Source: Schistocerca nitens (lineage: Eukaryota; Arthropoda; Insecta; Orthoptera; Acrididae). From it: DNA of 64,000 bases. The first letter of the stretch is position 1; every line of letters starts with the position of its first letter. The notes below the pieces were generated by a model. The model saw only the letters and a program-made list of their open reading frames with translations, did no database searches and was not told where the DNA came from. Location of the stretch: contig NC_064615.1 in assembly GCF_023898315.1 (NCBI RefSeq), forward strand, positions 1,187,505,413-1,187,569,412. The letters are read 5' to 3'. The position numbers and the translations under genes are program-made. Positions 44,405 through 56,780 of this stretch are shown one piece after another.

Positions 44405-47400
44405 TTTTTTATTTACACGTCAAGTTCCGTAGGACCGAATTGAGGACCAAATCTCCAAGGTGATGGAACATGTCAGTACATAATATTTCAATGTAAAAGT
44501 AATACCAGATAAAAATAAGTCAAGCCGTAAGTTTAAGTACATGCACTCAACAATACAACAAGAATCAGCTTCATTTTTCAAGGAACTCCTCGACAACATA
44601 GAAGGAGTGACCCATGAGGAAACTATTCAGATTCAATTTGAAACTGTGTGGATTACTGCTAAGATTTTTGAATTCTTGTGCTAGCTTATAGAAAATGGAT
44701 GCAGCAGTATAATGCACATCTTTCTGCACATGAATTAAAGGAGTCCGATCCAAATGCAGGTTTGATTTCTGCTGAGTATTAAATGAGTGAAAGCTGCTTA
44801 TTCTTGGGAATAAGCTGATATTATTAACAAGAAATGACAGTAAAGAATATATGCGTTGAGAGGCCTATGTGAAAATATCCAGACTAATGAACAGGAGTCA
44901 ACAAGAGTTTCACAAACTTACACAACTTATTGCCCGAACCACCCATTTCTGAGCCAAAAATATCCTTTTATAATGGTAAGAGTTACCCAAAAATATAATG
45001 CCATATGACACAAGCAAATGAAAATAATAAAAGTAGACTAATTTTCGTGCAAAACACCATTTACTTCAGATACCATTCGAATATTAAAAATGGCATCACT
45101 AAGTCTCTGAACAAGGATCCCGAATGTGGGCTTTCCACGAAAGTTCACTATCTATCTGAACACCAAGAAATCTGGACTGTTCAGTTTCATATGCCCATTC
45201 TATGAAATTAAAATGGCAGGTTTTGTTGAATTGTCTGTTAGAAACTGTAAAAACTGAGCCTTACTGTGATTTAGCATTAGTTTATTTTCTACAAGCCTTG
45301 AACTTGGGTCATGTACTACACTATTTGAAACTGAGCCAATGTTGCACACAACATCCTTTACTACCAAGTTAGTGTCATCCGCAAACAGAAATATTTTAGA
45401 GTTACCCGTAATACTAGAGGGCAAATCATTTATATAAATAAGGAACAGGAGTGGTCCCAACACTGATCCCTGGGGCATCCCCCATTTGACTGTACCTCAC
45501 TCACACTCCACATCACAGCCATCTTCAGCACTGTGAATACAGTGCCGTCTGTTGCTAAAGTAAGAGGTGAAAGAACTGTGAGCTACTCCCCGTATTCCGT
45601 AATGGTCCAACTTCTGGAGCAATATTTTGTGATCAACACAATCAGATGCCTTATTTAAATCAAAAAATATTCCTAGCATTCGAAACCTTTTGTTTAACCA
45701 ACCCAGTACCTCACAGAGAAAAGAGAATATAGCATTTGCAGTTGTTAAACGACTTCTAAAGCCATACATTTGATAGGAAATCGTGTGATATAAAATGATC
45801 AATTATCCATACATACACAGTCTTTTCAATAACTTTTGCAAACGCTGATGACATAGATATAGGTCTAAAATTATGTACATTATCCCTTTCTCCCTTTTTA
45901 TAAAGCGGCTTTATTACTGAGTACTTTAATCATTCAGGAAACCGACCATTCCTAAAGGAAAAATTACAAATATGGCTAAAATGTGCAGCACAGTACTTTA
46001 ATAAACTGCTAGACACTCCATCATAACCATGAGAGTCCTTAGTCTTCAGTGATTTAATTATTGACTCAATCTCCCTCTTGTCTGTATCACAGACGGGTCT
46101 TTCACACATCAGTCTCGGAAAGGCATTTGTCAAGAATGTTATACGATTCCCTGTAGAAACTAAATTTTTATTTAATTCACCAGCAATATTCAGAAAATGA
46201 GTGTTAAATACTGTACACACATCTGATTTATCAGTAACAGAAATATTTTTACTGCGAACTGACTTTATATTGTCAACCTTGTGCTGCTGACCAAACACTT
46301 TCTTCACAACTGACCATATGGTTTTAATTTTATCCTGTGAATTAGCTATTCTATTTGCATACCACATACTCTTTGCCTTCCTAATAACATTTTTAAGCAC
46401 CTAACAATACCATCTGTAATGGGCTACAGTAGCTTGATTGTGACTACTTCTAACATTTTGATATAATTCCCACTTTGTTCTACATGATATCCTTATCCCA
46501 CTAGTCAGCCACCATGGCTGCCTATTACTGCTAGAACATTCTAATGGAAAGCAACTCTCAAAGAACATGAGAAATGTGTTAAGAAAAGCATTGTATTTGT
46601 CATCTGTTATCGGCATTATAAACATCCTGCCACTCTTGTTCTTTGATGAGTTTTAAAAAACTCTCTACTGCCGCTGGATTAACTTTCCTACATACTTGGT
46701 AATTGTATGTGACATTTGTTCAAGTACAAAAGCCTTTTAGTGTTAAAATTTGTGTATCATGGTCTGAAAGGCCATTCAACCTTTTACTAACAGAATGCCC
46801 ATCTAGTAAAGAAGAATGAATAAAAATATTGGCTATGGCTGTGATACTGTTCCCCTGCACCCTAGTTGGAAAAAACACAATCTGCATCAGATCTTATGAA
46901 TTTAGGAGATCTACCAACATCTTTTTTCTTGCACCATCATATACTCAATTAATATTAAAGTCACCACTTATAACTAATTTCTAGTACTTCCTATAAAGCG
47001 AATCAAGTACCCTCTCTAGCTTGAACAGAAATGCTCTGCAGTCAGTGTTAGGGGACCTATAAACAACAACAATTAGAAGTTTAGTTTCACTAAATTCAAC
47101 TGCCCCTGCACAACATCCAAATATCTGTTCAGCGCAGTGCCGTGATACATTTATGGACTCACTCCACAAGGAACTCCTTGAAAAATGACCAGCTAATCTG
47201 TGTCCTGGTAAAGGAAGCTTCTGAATTGTCAAATTATTTAAGTGGTGCTCCAATATACCAATAATTTCAGAGTCAACATCTATACCATACGCTGTTCACT
47301 AACTTTATCTCTAATACCTCTTATATTTTGATGAAATATGCTAATTCCTTCTCTATTTGGTAAAATGACATCCTCTGAAGGTGATCTCTTAGTTAGAGGG

Positions 47401-48206
47401 ACTTCCTTTAAGCAGGTATACTATCAGCTGACTTCAACTACCACAGGAATTTTCCATGAGTGGTCCCACCACCACCCACTACAGTGTCACCTATAAGCTT
47501 CGCCAGCCTCCGCTTCCCATACCCATTGAGTTGCAGGCCATGCCTAGTGAATACCGATCTACTGATAGACCCTACTGGCGCCACTGAGATGTTACCCACG
47601 CCCTCCGCCATCAGTGCCCTCCCCAGCCCCATGTTAACGCGCCTAACAGCCGCATTAAGGCGAGGCCGGGCATGATACTGAAACAGTTGCGCGAAATGCA
47701 CATTAGTGCCACCATTTTGAGTAGCTATCTTTACCAGGTCACCACCTACGTCATATTCCCCGTCCCTATCGAGACTGTTCCCTGCTCCTCCCACTATCAC
47801 TAACTGATGTTCTTTCGTAAAATTCCTGCATAACTCCCCTATGCTGTCAGTCACTTGAGCCAAGCCTGCACAGCCTTCACAATGCTGGTGACCTGGTACT
47901 CACTCCCCAACACTTCCTGCAACTGCTGGTCCACATCTCTACTGTGCAAACTACCTAGCAACAGAACCTCCTTCTTTCTGTTAGACTTTGCAACTGATCT
48001 AGGCTTCCTAACTGCTGAGGACTGCTGCATGTTTCCTGCACCTACAGCTACAAGAGGCTCCTCTCCACTCAACTCTGACAGTTGGTCAAATCTGTTGTAT
48101 ATACGTAAAGTACAACTGTTTGAATACCTCCTCCTCCAAGCTGCCTTCTTGCCAACTGCAAGTTCCCATTCCCCAGCACACTTCACCCTCCTCAACCTAT
48201 CTAGCT
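44405..48206 (-). mobile_element. CR1-type LINE (copy D), esterase ORF1 plus ORF2
   Basis: Near-full-length minus-strand non-LTR element. The 3' end on the minus strand is GGAACTTGACGTGTAAATAAA (44410-44432 on plus). ORF2 fragments in minus order: endonuclease LPGHRLAGHFSRSSLWSESI and LLIVVVYRSPNTDCRAFLFK (47253-46984), linker (46400-45930), RT with [47 protein letters not shown] and FADDTN (45802-45200), and thumb/C-terminus to 44580. ORF1 lies at 47438-48206. It is broken by several stops and shifts. The element ends upstream exactly where the 3' tail of copy E begins. Confidence 0.85.
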
Positions 48207-48237
48207 CTACATCTACATCTACATCCATACTCTGCAA
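47438..48237 (-). pseudogene. CR1 ORF1 with SGNH-esterase-like domain, one frameshift
   Basis: Two overlapping minus frames (48237 to 47851, 47863 to 47438) join if one base is missing near 47885. Motifs are VLLLGSLHSRDVDQQLQEVL (GDSHxR-like nucleophile block, with S kept), VIVGGAGNSLDRD (GxN block), VHFAQLFQYHARPRLNAAVR and SISRSVFTRHGLQLNGYGKR, where DxxH would be expected and RHGLQLN is seen. ORF1 esterase domains are typical of CR1-group LINEs. The apparent N-terminus (MDVDVDVELD) is artificial; it is read through the ATGTAG tail of the neighbouring LINE. Confidence 0.75.
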
Positions 48238-51200
48238 GACACCTGACGGTGTGTGGCGGAGGGAGGGAACCTCGAGTACCTCTATCGGTTCTCCCTTCTA
48301 TTCCAGTCTCGTATTGTTCGTGGAAAGAAAGATTGTCGGTATGCCTCTGTGTGGGCTCTCTAATCTCTCTGATTTTATCCTCATGGTCTCTTTGTGAGAC
48401 ATACATAGGAGGGAGGAACATACTGCTTGACTCCTCGGTGAAGGAATGTTCTCGAATCATCAACAAAAGCCTGTACCGAGCTACTCGTCTCTCTTGCAGA
48501 GCCGTCTACTAAGAGTTTATCTATCATCTCCGTAATGCTTTTGCGATTAGTAAATGATCCTGTAACGAAGCGTGCTGCTCTTGCTTGGATCTTCTCTCTC
48601 TCTTCTATCAACCCTAACTGGTATGGATCCCACGCCAGTGAGCAGTATTCAAGGAGTGGGCAAACAAGTGTACTGTAACCTACTTCCTTTGTTTTCGGAC
48701 TGCATTTCCTTAGGATTCTTCCAGTGAATCTCAGTCTGGAAACTGCTTTACTGACGATTAATTTTATATGGTCATTCCATTTTAAGAGGAAGTGGGATAT
48801 GTCCGGAAGTGCTGAGGATGGGCAAGCATACAAAAGTGCAAAGAAGGAGGCAAAACAAGCCATGGCTAAAGCTAAAGCTGAATCAGTAAGGGAGGCATAC
48901 GAGCAACTACAGAAAAATCAGGATATGAGACAATTGATACGGATAGGCAACTCAAGAGATAAAGCTTCTAAGGATCTAACAGCAATAAAAAAAATGAAAG
49001 ATGGACCGGGAATAATTCTGCATGACCATGGAAAAATAATCCAAAGGTGGTCGAATTATTTTGAGAAATTGCTGAATGAAGAAAATGTAAGAGTGAGAAC
49101 TGAGGAAGGAGGGGCAAACAAAGGATTAACGATGGATATAAGTAGAGATGAAGTCGAACGGGCAGTTTAAAAGATGAAAAATGGGAAGGCAGTTGGCCCA
49201 GACCAGATCCCCATTGAGGTATGGAAGTGTCTCGGTAAAAAGGGAATTGAGCTCCTTTGGGATTTAATGAAGAAGATTTGGTGACAGGAGGAGATGCCAG
49301 ACAAGTGGAGAACTAGTGTACTGATCCCAATATTTAAGGGGGAAAGGTGATGTGAAGGACTGCAGTAACTACAGAGGTATTAAACTGATGGCACACACAA
49401 TGAAAATTTGGGAAAGAGTTATAGAAGCAAGATTACGCAAGGAGACTGTGGTGTGTGAAGAATAGTTTGGGTTCATGCCTGAAAGAGGAACGACTGATGC
49501 AATACATGCTTTAAGGTGGATAGTGGAGAGACACGGGGAGCTACAAGCCGATCTACATATGGCTTTCATTGATCTGGAGAAAGCATATGACAGAGTCCCA
49601 AGGGACAAAATATGGAGAAGCATGAGAGAGCAGTGCGTGACAGAGAAGTATGTGAGGGTAGTGAAGGAAATGTACAGAGGAGCAATGACACAGGTGAGAA
49701 GTAGTGTGGGCATGACAAAGGAGTTTCCAGTAAAAGTAGGGTTACATCAAGGGTCTGCACTTAGTCCCAACCTCTTTGACCTGATTATGGATGTGCTGGT
49801 GAAAGATGTGAAGAAGGAAGCACTGAGGAATATGATGTTTGAGGATGATGTGGTTCTTTGTGAGCAGAGCATCAACAGACTTGAAGAAAAGCTGGAGGAT
49901 TGGAGGAAGGCACTAGAAGAAAGAGGGATGAAAATTAGCAGGACAAAGTCAGAATATTTAGCACTGAAGGATGTGCAGATGAGGTCTTGCAAGATCCAGG
50001 ATGATGAGCTGAAATCGGTCTGCAAATTTAAATACCTGGGGTTGTACAAACAGAGGATGGAGGACTGGAAAGCAAGACACAACACCGAATAAATTGCGGT
50101 TGGAACAAATGGAGGAAAATGAGTGGAGTGTTGTGTGACAAGAAGGTGAGCATTGGGTTGAAAGGGAAAGTGTACAAGTTGGTGGTAAGGCCTGCTACGA
50201 TATACGGGGCAGAGACGTGGCCAATTGTAGTAGCCCAGGAAAGGAAGATGGAAATGGCAGAAATGAGGATGCTGAGGTGGATGTGTGGGGTAACAAGGAA
50301 GGAAATGATTAGAAATGAATTTGTTAGAGGAGCTGTGAAAGTGGGACCCATGGGGAAAAAGATACAAGAGAGCAGACTAAGGTGGTACGAACACTTACAG
50401 AGAAAAGGGGAGGAGTATATCGGAAACAGAGTTGAAGATATAAAGATTGAAGGAGCAACAAGGAGAGGAAGACCGAAGATGAGGTGGAAGGAAAAGATAT
50501 CTGGGGACCTAAGGGAGAAAGGATGGAAGAAGGAAGAGGCAATGAATAGAGTACTATGGAGGAGAAGGATCCAGAAGAGCAATGCTGACCCTATGTGCTG
50601 TGGGACAAGGTGGCGATAAAGAAGAAGAAGAAGAAGAAGATTCCATTTTAAATCACTCCTAATGTGTACTCCCAGATAATTTATGGAATTAATGCTTCCA
50701 GTTGCTGACCTGCTATATTGTAGCTAAATGATACACGATCTTTCTTTCTATATATTCGCAGCACATTATACTTGTCTACATTGAGATTCAATTGCCATTC
50801 CCTGCACCATGTGTAAATTCGCTGCAGATCCTCCTGCATTTCAGTACAATTTAACATTGTTACAACCTCTCAATATACTACAGCATCATCAGTAAAAATC
50901 CTCAGTGAACTTCCGATGTTATCCACAAGGTCATTTATATATTTTGTGAATAGCAATGGTCCTACGACATTCCCCTGAGGTGCACCTGAAATCACTCTTA
51001 CTTCGGAAGACTTCTCTCCATTGAGAATGACATGCTGCGTTCTGTTATCTAGAAACTCTTTAATCCAATCACACAATTGGTCTGATAGTCCATATGATCT
51101 TACTTTGTTCAATAAACGACTGTGGGGAACTGTATGAAACGCCTTGCGGAAGTCAAGAAAGCATCTACCTGGGAACCCGTGTCATGGCCCTCTGAGTCTC

Positions 51201-52280
51201 GTGGGTAAATGGTGCGAGCTGGGTTTCACACAATGGACTTCAAAAATAAATCAATCGTGTTCGAAAATTCTACAACTGATTGTTAGAGATATAGGTCTAT
51301 AGTTCTGCACATCAGTTCGACATCCCTTCTTGAAAATGGGGATGACCTGTGCCCTTTTCCAATCTTTTGGAATGCTACGCTCTTCTAGATACCTACGGCA
51401 CACCACTGCAAGAAGTGGGGCAAGTTCCTTCGTGTACTCTGTGTAAAATCGAACTGGTATCCCATCAGGTCCAGCAGCCTTTCCTGTTTTGAGTGATTTT
51501 AATTGTTTTTCTATCCCTCCATCACCTATTTTGATATCTACCATTTTGTCATCTGTGCAACAATCTAGAGAAGGAATTACTGTGCAATCTCCCTCTGTGA
51601 AACAGATTTGGAAAAAGATACTTAGTATTTTGGACTTTAGTCTGTCATCCTATGTTTCAGTACCATTTTGGTCACAGAGTGTCCGGACATTTTGGTTTGA
51701 TCCACATACCACTTTTACATAAGACCAAAATTTCTTAGGATTTTCTGCCAAGCCAGTACATAGAACTTTTAAATTCGTTGAACGCCTCTCACATAGCCCT
51801 CCTCACCCTATATTTCACTTCATGTAATTTTTGTTTGTCTGCAAGGCTTTGGCTATGTTTATATTTGCAGTGAAGTTCACTTTGCTTCCATAGCAGTTTT
51901 CTAACTTGGTTGTTGTACCACGGTGGCTCTTTTCCACTCTTACAATCTTGCTTGGCACATACTCATATAACGCATATTGTACGATGGTTTTGAACTTTTT
52001 CCACTGATTCTCAACACTATCGGTACTTGAGATAAAACTTTTGTGTTGAGCCGTCAAGTACTCTGAAATCTGCTTTTTGTCACTTTTGCTAAACAGAAAA
52101 ATCTTCCTACCTTTTTTAATATTTCTGTTTACAGCTGATATCACCGATGATGTGACCGCTTTATGATTGCTGATTCCCTGTTCTGCGTTAACTGTTTCAA
52201 ACAGTTCAGGTCCGTTTGTCAGCAGAAGGTCTAATATGTTTTGCCACAAGCCAGAAACAGCTAAAATTAAAAACACCCTA
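48206..52280 (-). mobile_element. CR1/Jockey-type LINE (copy E) with (TGTAGA)n 3' tail
   Basis: The minus-strand 3' end is TGGATGTAGATGTAGATG (plus 48206-48232), a hexamer microsatellite tail. Reading 5' to 3' on the minus strand: GLWQNILDLLLTNGPELFET (endonuclease end, 52250), LKTGKAAGPDGIPVRF, WKRAQVIPIFKKGCRTDVQN, YRPISLTISCRIFEH (51540-51250), YGLSDQLCDWIKEFLDNRTQ, APQGNVVGPLLFTKYINDLV, FTDDAVVY (51110-50870; FADD is FTDD), then WNDHIKLIVSKAVSRLRFTG, CPLLEYCSLAWDPYQ (48800-48600). It is interrupted at 48786-50640 by an RTE LINE. The 5' end is missing or unrecognised. Confidence 0.83.
48786..50640 (+). mobile_element. 5'-truncated RTE-like LINE inserted in copy E
   Basis: Flanked by an 11-bp direct repeat, TTCCATTTTAA (48775-48785 and 50641-50651), with a (GAA)n tail ending at 50640. 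Coding pieces on the plus strand: QAMAKAKAESVREAYEQLQK, MKNGKAVGPDQIPIEVWK, MPERGTTDAIHALRWIVER, HMAFIDLEKAYDRVPRDKIW, GLHQGSALSPNLFDLIMD, FEDDVVLCEQS (YADD replaced by FEDD), then YGAETWPIVVAQERKMEMAE, MLRWMCGVTRKEMIRNEFVR, RGRPKMRWKEKI. Stops and shifts occur at 49168, 49282, 49350, 49462 and 50090. The clean target duplication shows insertion into an existing copy of LINE E. Confidence 0.9.
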
Positions 52281-52545
52281 GGGCTTAATTATATAGAATC
52301 TGCAGTTGTATTAGCTCTCATTTTAACCATAATGTTCTGTAGATTCTTTGAATTAAATGCTACGTCCACAGACTGGAAGAAAGAACAGATCACACCTGTC
52401 TGAAAGAAGGCTAACAGACATGATCCCCACATCTACCACCCAATCTCATTGAGATCGATCCAAGATAGAATCCCAGACCATATTCTGAGTTGTAAGATGA
52501 TGTATTTTCAACTGAATATACACCTCCATGTCAACTGGCATTAAA
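52281..52545 (+). pseudogene. Short CR1-type LINE RT fragment, opposite orientation
   Basis: The plus strand reads RFFELNATSTDWKKEQITPV, then after a stop KKANRHDPHIYHPISLRSIQ, DHILSCKM. This is the DWK.A.I.PVFKKGDRHDPSNYRPISL block of CR1-type RTs. It lies between LINEs E and F, in the opposite orientation to both. Confidence 0.65.
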
Positions 52546-53540
52546 TCTGCAAACATCAACCACACGATACCTAACTTCCCCTTTTCTCTTAGGACATCTG
52601 TTGGGAAAGTTGTCTACATCTACATCTACATGGATACTCTGCAAATCGCATTTAAGTGCCTGGCAGAGGGTTCATCGAACCACCTTGACATTTCTCTATT
52701 ATTCCAATCTCGTATAGCGTGTGAAAAGAACAAACACCTATATCTTTTGAGCTCTGGTTTCCCTTATTTTATTGTGGTGATCGTTTCTCCCTATGTAGGT
52801 GGCTGTCAACAACATATTTTCGCATTCGGAGGAGAATGTTGGTAATTAGAATTTTGTGAGAAGATTCTGTCACAATGAAAAATGCCTATCTTTTAATGAT
52901 GTCCAGCCCAAATCCTGTATCATTTCCGTGACACTCTCTCCCATATTTCGCAATAATAAAAATTGTGCTGCCCTTCTTTGAACTTTTTCGATGTACTCCG
53001 CCAGTCCTATCTGGTACGGACCCCACACCATGCAGCAGTATTCTAAAAGAGGGCGGAAAAGCATAGTGTAGGCAGTCTCCTTAGTAGATCTGTTACATTT
53101 TCTAAGTGTCCTGCCAATAAAATGCAGTCTTTGGTTAGCCTCCCCACGACATTTTCTGTGTGTTCCTTACAATTTAAGTTGTTCGTAATTGTAATCCTAG
53201 GTATTTAGTTGAACTTGCGGCCTTTATATTTGACTGATTTATCGTATAACTGAAGTTTAATAGATTCTTTTTTAGCACTTATGTGGATGACTTCACACTT
53301 TTCGTTATTTAGGGTCAGCTGTCAATTTTCACACCATTCAGATATCTTTTCTAAATCATTTTGCAGATTGTTTTGATCTTCTGATGACTTTATTAGTCGA
53401 TAAATGACAGGGTCATCTGCAAACAACCTAGAACGGCTGCTCAGATTGTCTTCCAAATTGTTTATATAGATATGGAACAGCAAAGGGCCTATAACACTAC
53501 TGTTTTACTTGATGACTTTGTATCAGTTACTACGAACTGT

Positions 53541-53730
53541 GACCGAGCGAGGTGGCGCAGTGGTTAGCACACTGGACTCGCATTCGGGAGGACGACGGTT
53601 CAATCCCGTCTCCGGCCATCCTGATTTAGGTTTTCCGTGATTTCCCTAAATCGTTTCAGGCAAATGCCGGGATGGTTCCTTTGAAAGGGCACGGCCGATT
53701 TCCTTCCCAATCCTTCCCTAACCCGAGCTT
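53541..53730 (+). mobile_element. tRNA-derived SINE, third head type
   Basis: The head GACCGAGCGAGGTGGCGCAG, TGGTTAGCACACTGGACTCG has A box TGGCGCAGTGG and B box GGTTCAATCCC (53598-53608). The body is CATCCTGATTTAGGTTTTCC, GTGATTTCCCTAAATCG and the 3' end is CCTTCCCTAACCCGAGCTTG. Head and body differ from the other SINEs in the window. It is inserted in LINE F with no obvious target duplication. Confidence 0.87.
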
Positions 53731-54678
53731 GCGGGGTACAGTGTCAAAAGTCTTCTGGAAATCCATAAATACAGAATCGACCTGAAATCCCTTGTCAATA
53801 GCATCAACACTTCATGCAAATAAAGAGCTAGTTGTGTTTCACAAGAACAATGTATCCTAAACCCATGTTGAGTGTGTGTCAATAGACCGTTTTCTTCAAG
53901 GTAATTCATAATATTTGAACGCAATATATGTTCCAGAATCCTACTGCATATCAACGTTAACGATATGGGCCTGTAATTAAGTGGATTACTCCTACTACCT
54001 TCCTTGAATATTCGTGTGACCTGTGCAACTTTCCAGTCTATGGGTATGGATCTTATGTCGAGCGAACAGTTGTATATGATTGTTACGGATGGAGCTGATG
54101 CACCAGCATACTCTGAAAATAACCTACAGAAGACTTGCTTTTTTTAAAGTGATTTAAGTTGCTTCATTATTCCGAGGATATTTACTTCTATGTTACTCAT
54201 GTTGGCAGCTGTTCTTGATTCAAATTCTGGAATAATTACTTTGTCTTCTTTTGTGAAGGCATTTCAGAAGGCTGTGTTTAGTAACTGTGCTTTGGCAGCA
54301 GTGTCTGTGATAGTATTTCCATTGCTATCGCGCAGAGAAAGCATTGATTGTTTCTTGCCACTAACATACTCCACATATGACCAGAATCTCTTTGGATTTT
54401 CTGCCAGGTTTTGAGACAAAGTTTCATTGTGGAAACTGTTATAAGCATCTCGCATTGAAGTCCGCGCTATATTTCGAGCTTCTGTAAAATATTGCTAATC
54501 TTGGGGATTTTGCGTATGTTTAAATTTGGCATGTTTGTTTCATTGTCTCTGCAACAGTGTTCTGATCCATTTTGTGTACCAAGGAGGATCAGCTCTGTCA
54601 TTTGTCAATTTGTTTGGTATAAATCTCTCAATTGCTGCTGATACTGTTTCTCTAAATTTAAGCCACATATCTGTCTAC

Positions 54679-55466
54679 TTTGAGGTTCGCCGATGACATT
54701 GTAATTCTGTCAGAGACAGCAAAGGACTTGGAAGAGCAGTTGAACGGAATGGACAGTGTCTTGAAAGGAAGATATAAGATGAACATCAACAAAAGCAAAA
54801 CGAGGATCATGGAATGTATCGAATTAAGTCGGGTGATGCTGAGGGGATTAGATTAGGAAATGAGACACTTAAAGTAGTAAAGGAGTTTTGCTATTTGGGG
54901 AGCTAAATAACTGATGATGGTCGAAGTAGAGAGGATATAAAATGTAGACTGGCAATGGCAAGGAATGCGTTTCTGAAGAAGAGAAATTTATTAACATCGA
55001 GTATAGATTTAAGTGTCAGGAAGTCGTTTCTGAAAGTATTTGTATGGAGTGTAGCCATGTATGAAAGTGAAACATGGACGATAAATAGTTTGGACAAGAA
55101 GAGACTAGAAGCTTTTGAAATGTGGTGCTACAGAAGAATGCTGAAGATTAGATGGGTAGATCACGTAACTAATGGGGAGGTATTGAATAGAATAGGGGAG
55201 AAGAGGAGTTTGTGGCACAACTTGACAAGAAGAAGGGACCGCTTGGTAGGGCATGTTCTGAGGCATCAAGAGATCACAAATTTAACATTGGAGGGCAGGG
55301 TGGAGGGTAAAAAACATAGAGGGAGACCAAGAGATGAATACACTAAGCAGGTTCAGAAGGATGTAGTCTGCAGTAGGTACTGGGAGGTGAAGAAGCTTGT
55401 GCAGGATTGAGTAGCATGGAGAACTGCATCAAACCAGTCTCAGGACTGAAGACCACAACAACAACA
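54679..55466 (+). mobile_element. 5'-truncated RTE LINE with 10-bp target duplication
   Basis: Flanked by ATCTGTCTAC at 54669-54678 and 55467-55476. It starts at the RT signature region (GAGGTTCGCCGATGACATTG, i.e. FADDIV) and runs to the 3' end GCATCAAACCAGTCTCAGGACTGAAGACCACAACAACAAC. An uninterrupted 151-codon frame (54955-55410) reads KSFLKVFVWSVAMYESETWT, MLKIRWVDHVTNGEVLNRI, RRRDRLVGHVLRHQEITNL, HRGRPRDEYTKQVQKDV. It is the same family as 31618-33725 and supplies the 3' end that copy lacks. Confidence 0.92.
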
Positions 55467-56780
55467 AATCTGTCTACACTTATATCATTTATTCGGAAGG
55501 AGAGGAGGTTGTCTCTCAGGAAGGCATCAAGTGAATTTTTATCTGATTTTTTGAATAGGTATATTTTTTGTTTATTTTTGGAGGGTTTGGAGGTTACAAT
55601 ATTCAATCTCGCTATGACAATCCCATATTCACTAATCCCTGTAGTGGTTTTGTTTGTCGTTTTTAACCCAGGATTATTTGTTGCTAACAGGTCAAGTGTG
55701 TTTTCACAACCATTTACTATTCACATGGGCTCACGAACTAACTGATCGAAATAATTTTCAGAGAATGCATTTAGCACAATTTCAGATGTTTTATGCATAC
55801 CTCCAGAATTAAACAGGTATTTTTGCCAACATATCAAGGGTAAATTAAAGTCATCACCAACTATAATCGTATGAGTTGGGTACGTGTTTGAAATCAAACT
55901 GAGGTTTTCTTTGAACCTTTCAGAAACTGTATTATCTGAATTGGGAGGTTGGTAAAAGGATTCAATTATTATTTTATTCCGGTTACCAACAATGGCCTCT
56001 GCACATACTATCTCACAGGAACTATCTACTTCAATTTTGCACCAAGATAAACTACTCCTAACAGCAACAAACAGCCACCGCCAACTGCGTTTAGCCTATC
56101 ATTTCGGAACACTGTTAGGTTTCAGGAATACCGATAGGTTCTTCACAAAAATTTCGGCTGAGCTTATCTCCGGATTTGGTCGGCTTTCAGTGCCTATAAC
56201 GATGTGAGCATCAGTGCTTTCAATTAGTGTTCGGAGCTCTGGTACTTGCCCAATACAGCTATGGCCATTTACAACTGTTATACCGATGGTTCCTGTATCT
56301 ACGTTCCTCCTGTGTTCAGCCTGCACACTTTGTGACTGAAACCCTTCTTGCATTTTCCCAAGACCCTCTAACCTAAAAAACCACCCAGTCCACACCACAC
56401 AGCCCCCACTACCCGTGTAGCTGCCTACTGTGTTAGTGGACACCTGACCTATTCAGCGGAACCCGAAACCCGACCACCCTTTGGTGAAGTCGGGGAATCT
56501 GCAGTCTACACGGTTGCAAAACTGTCTGAGCCTCTGATGCAGACCGTCCACTCAGCTATGTACCAGAGGTCTGCAATCGGTCCTGTCGAGTATGTGCTGC
56601 AAATGGTCAGCTCTGCTTTCATCTTACAAGAAAGACTGACAGCCTTTACCACTTCTGTTAGCCGCTCGAAATCAGAGAGAATCTCTTCTGATACAAAGTG
56701 ACACACATCATTGTTACCGATGTGAGCAACCATCTGCAGTTGGCTGCACCCTGTAACTGAGTGCTACTATTAATTCAGCC

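Larger units (their letters stand above)
52611..56780 (-). mobile_element. CR1-type LINE (copy F), interrupted twice
   Basis: The 3' tail lies at 52611-52632 (minus strand ATGTAGATGTAGATG). Minus-strand content 5' to 3': ORF1 esterase piece MVAHIGNNDVCHFVSEEILS, LSDFERLTEVVKAV (56733-56590; HIGTND-type); endonuclease VPELRTLIESTDAHIVIGTE, SAEIFVKNLSVF (56290-56100); linker SFHNETLSQNLAENPKRFWS (54440-54380); RT SRILEHILRSNIMNYLEENG, LLTHTQHGF (53950-53870); C-terminus MLFRPLLEYCCMVWGPYQIG (53064-53000). It is interrupted by an RTE LINE (54679-55466) and a SINE (53541-53730), the latter with loss of about 100 bp of the LINE. Confidence 0.83.

Noticed and set aside
48197-48237. Natural start codon for the CR1 ORF1 (MQSMDVDVDV...)
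   Set aside because: The Asp-Val repeat is the (GATGTA)n tail of the adjacent LINE read in frame; the true ORF1 start is missing.
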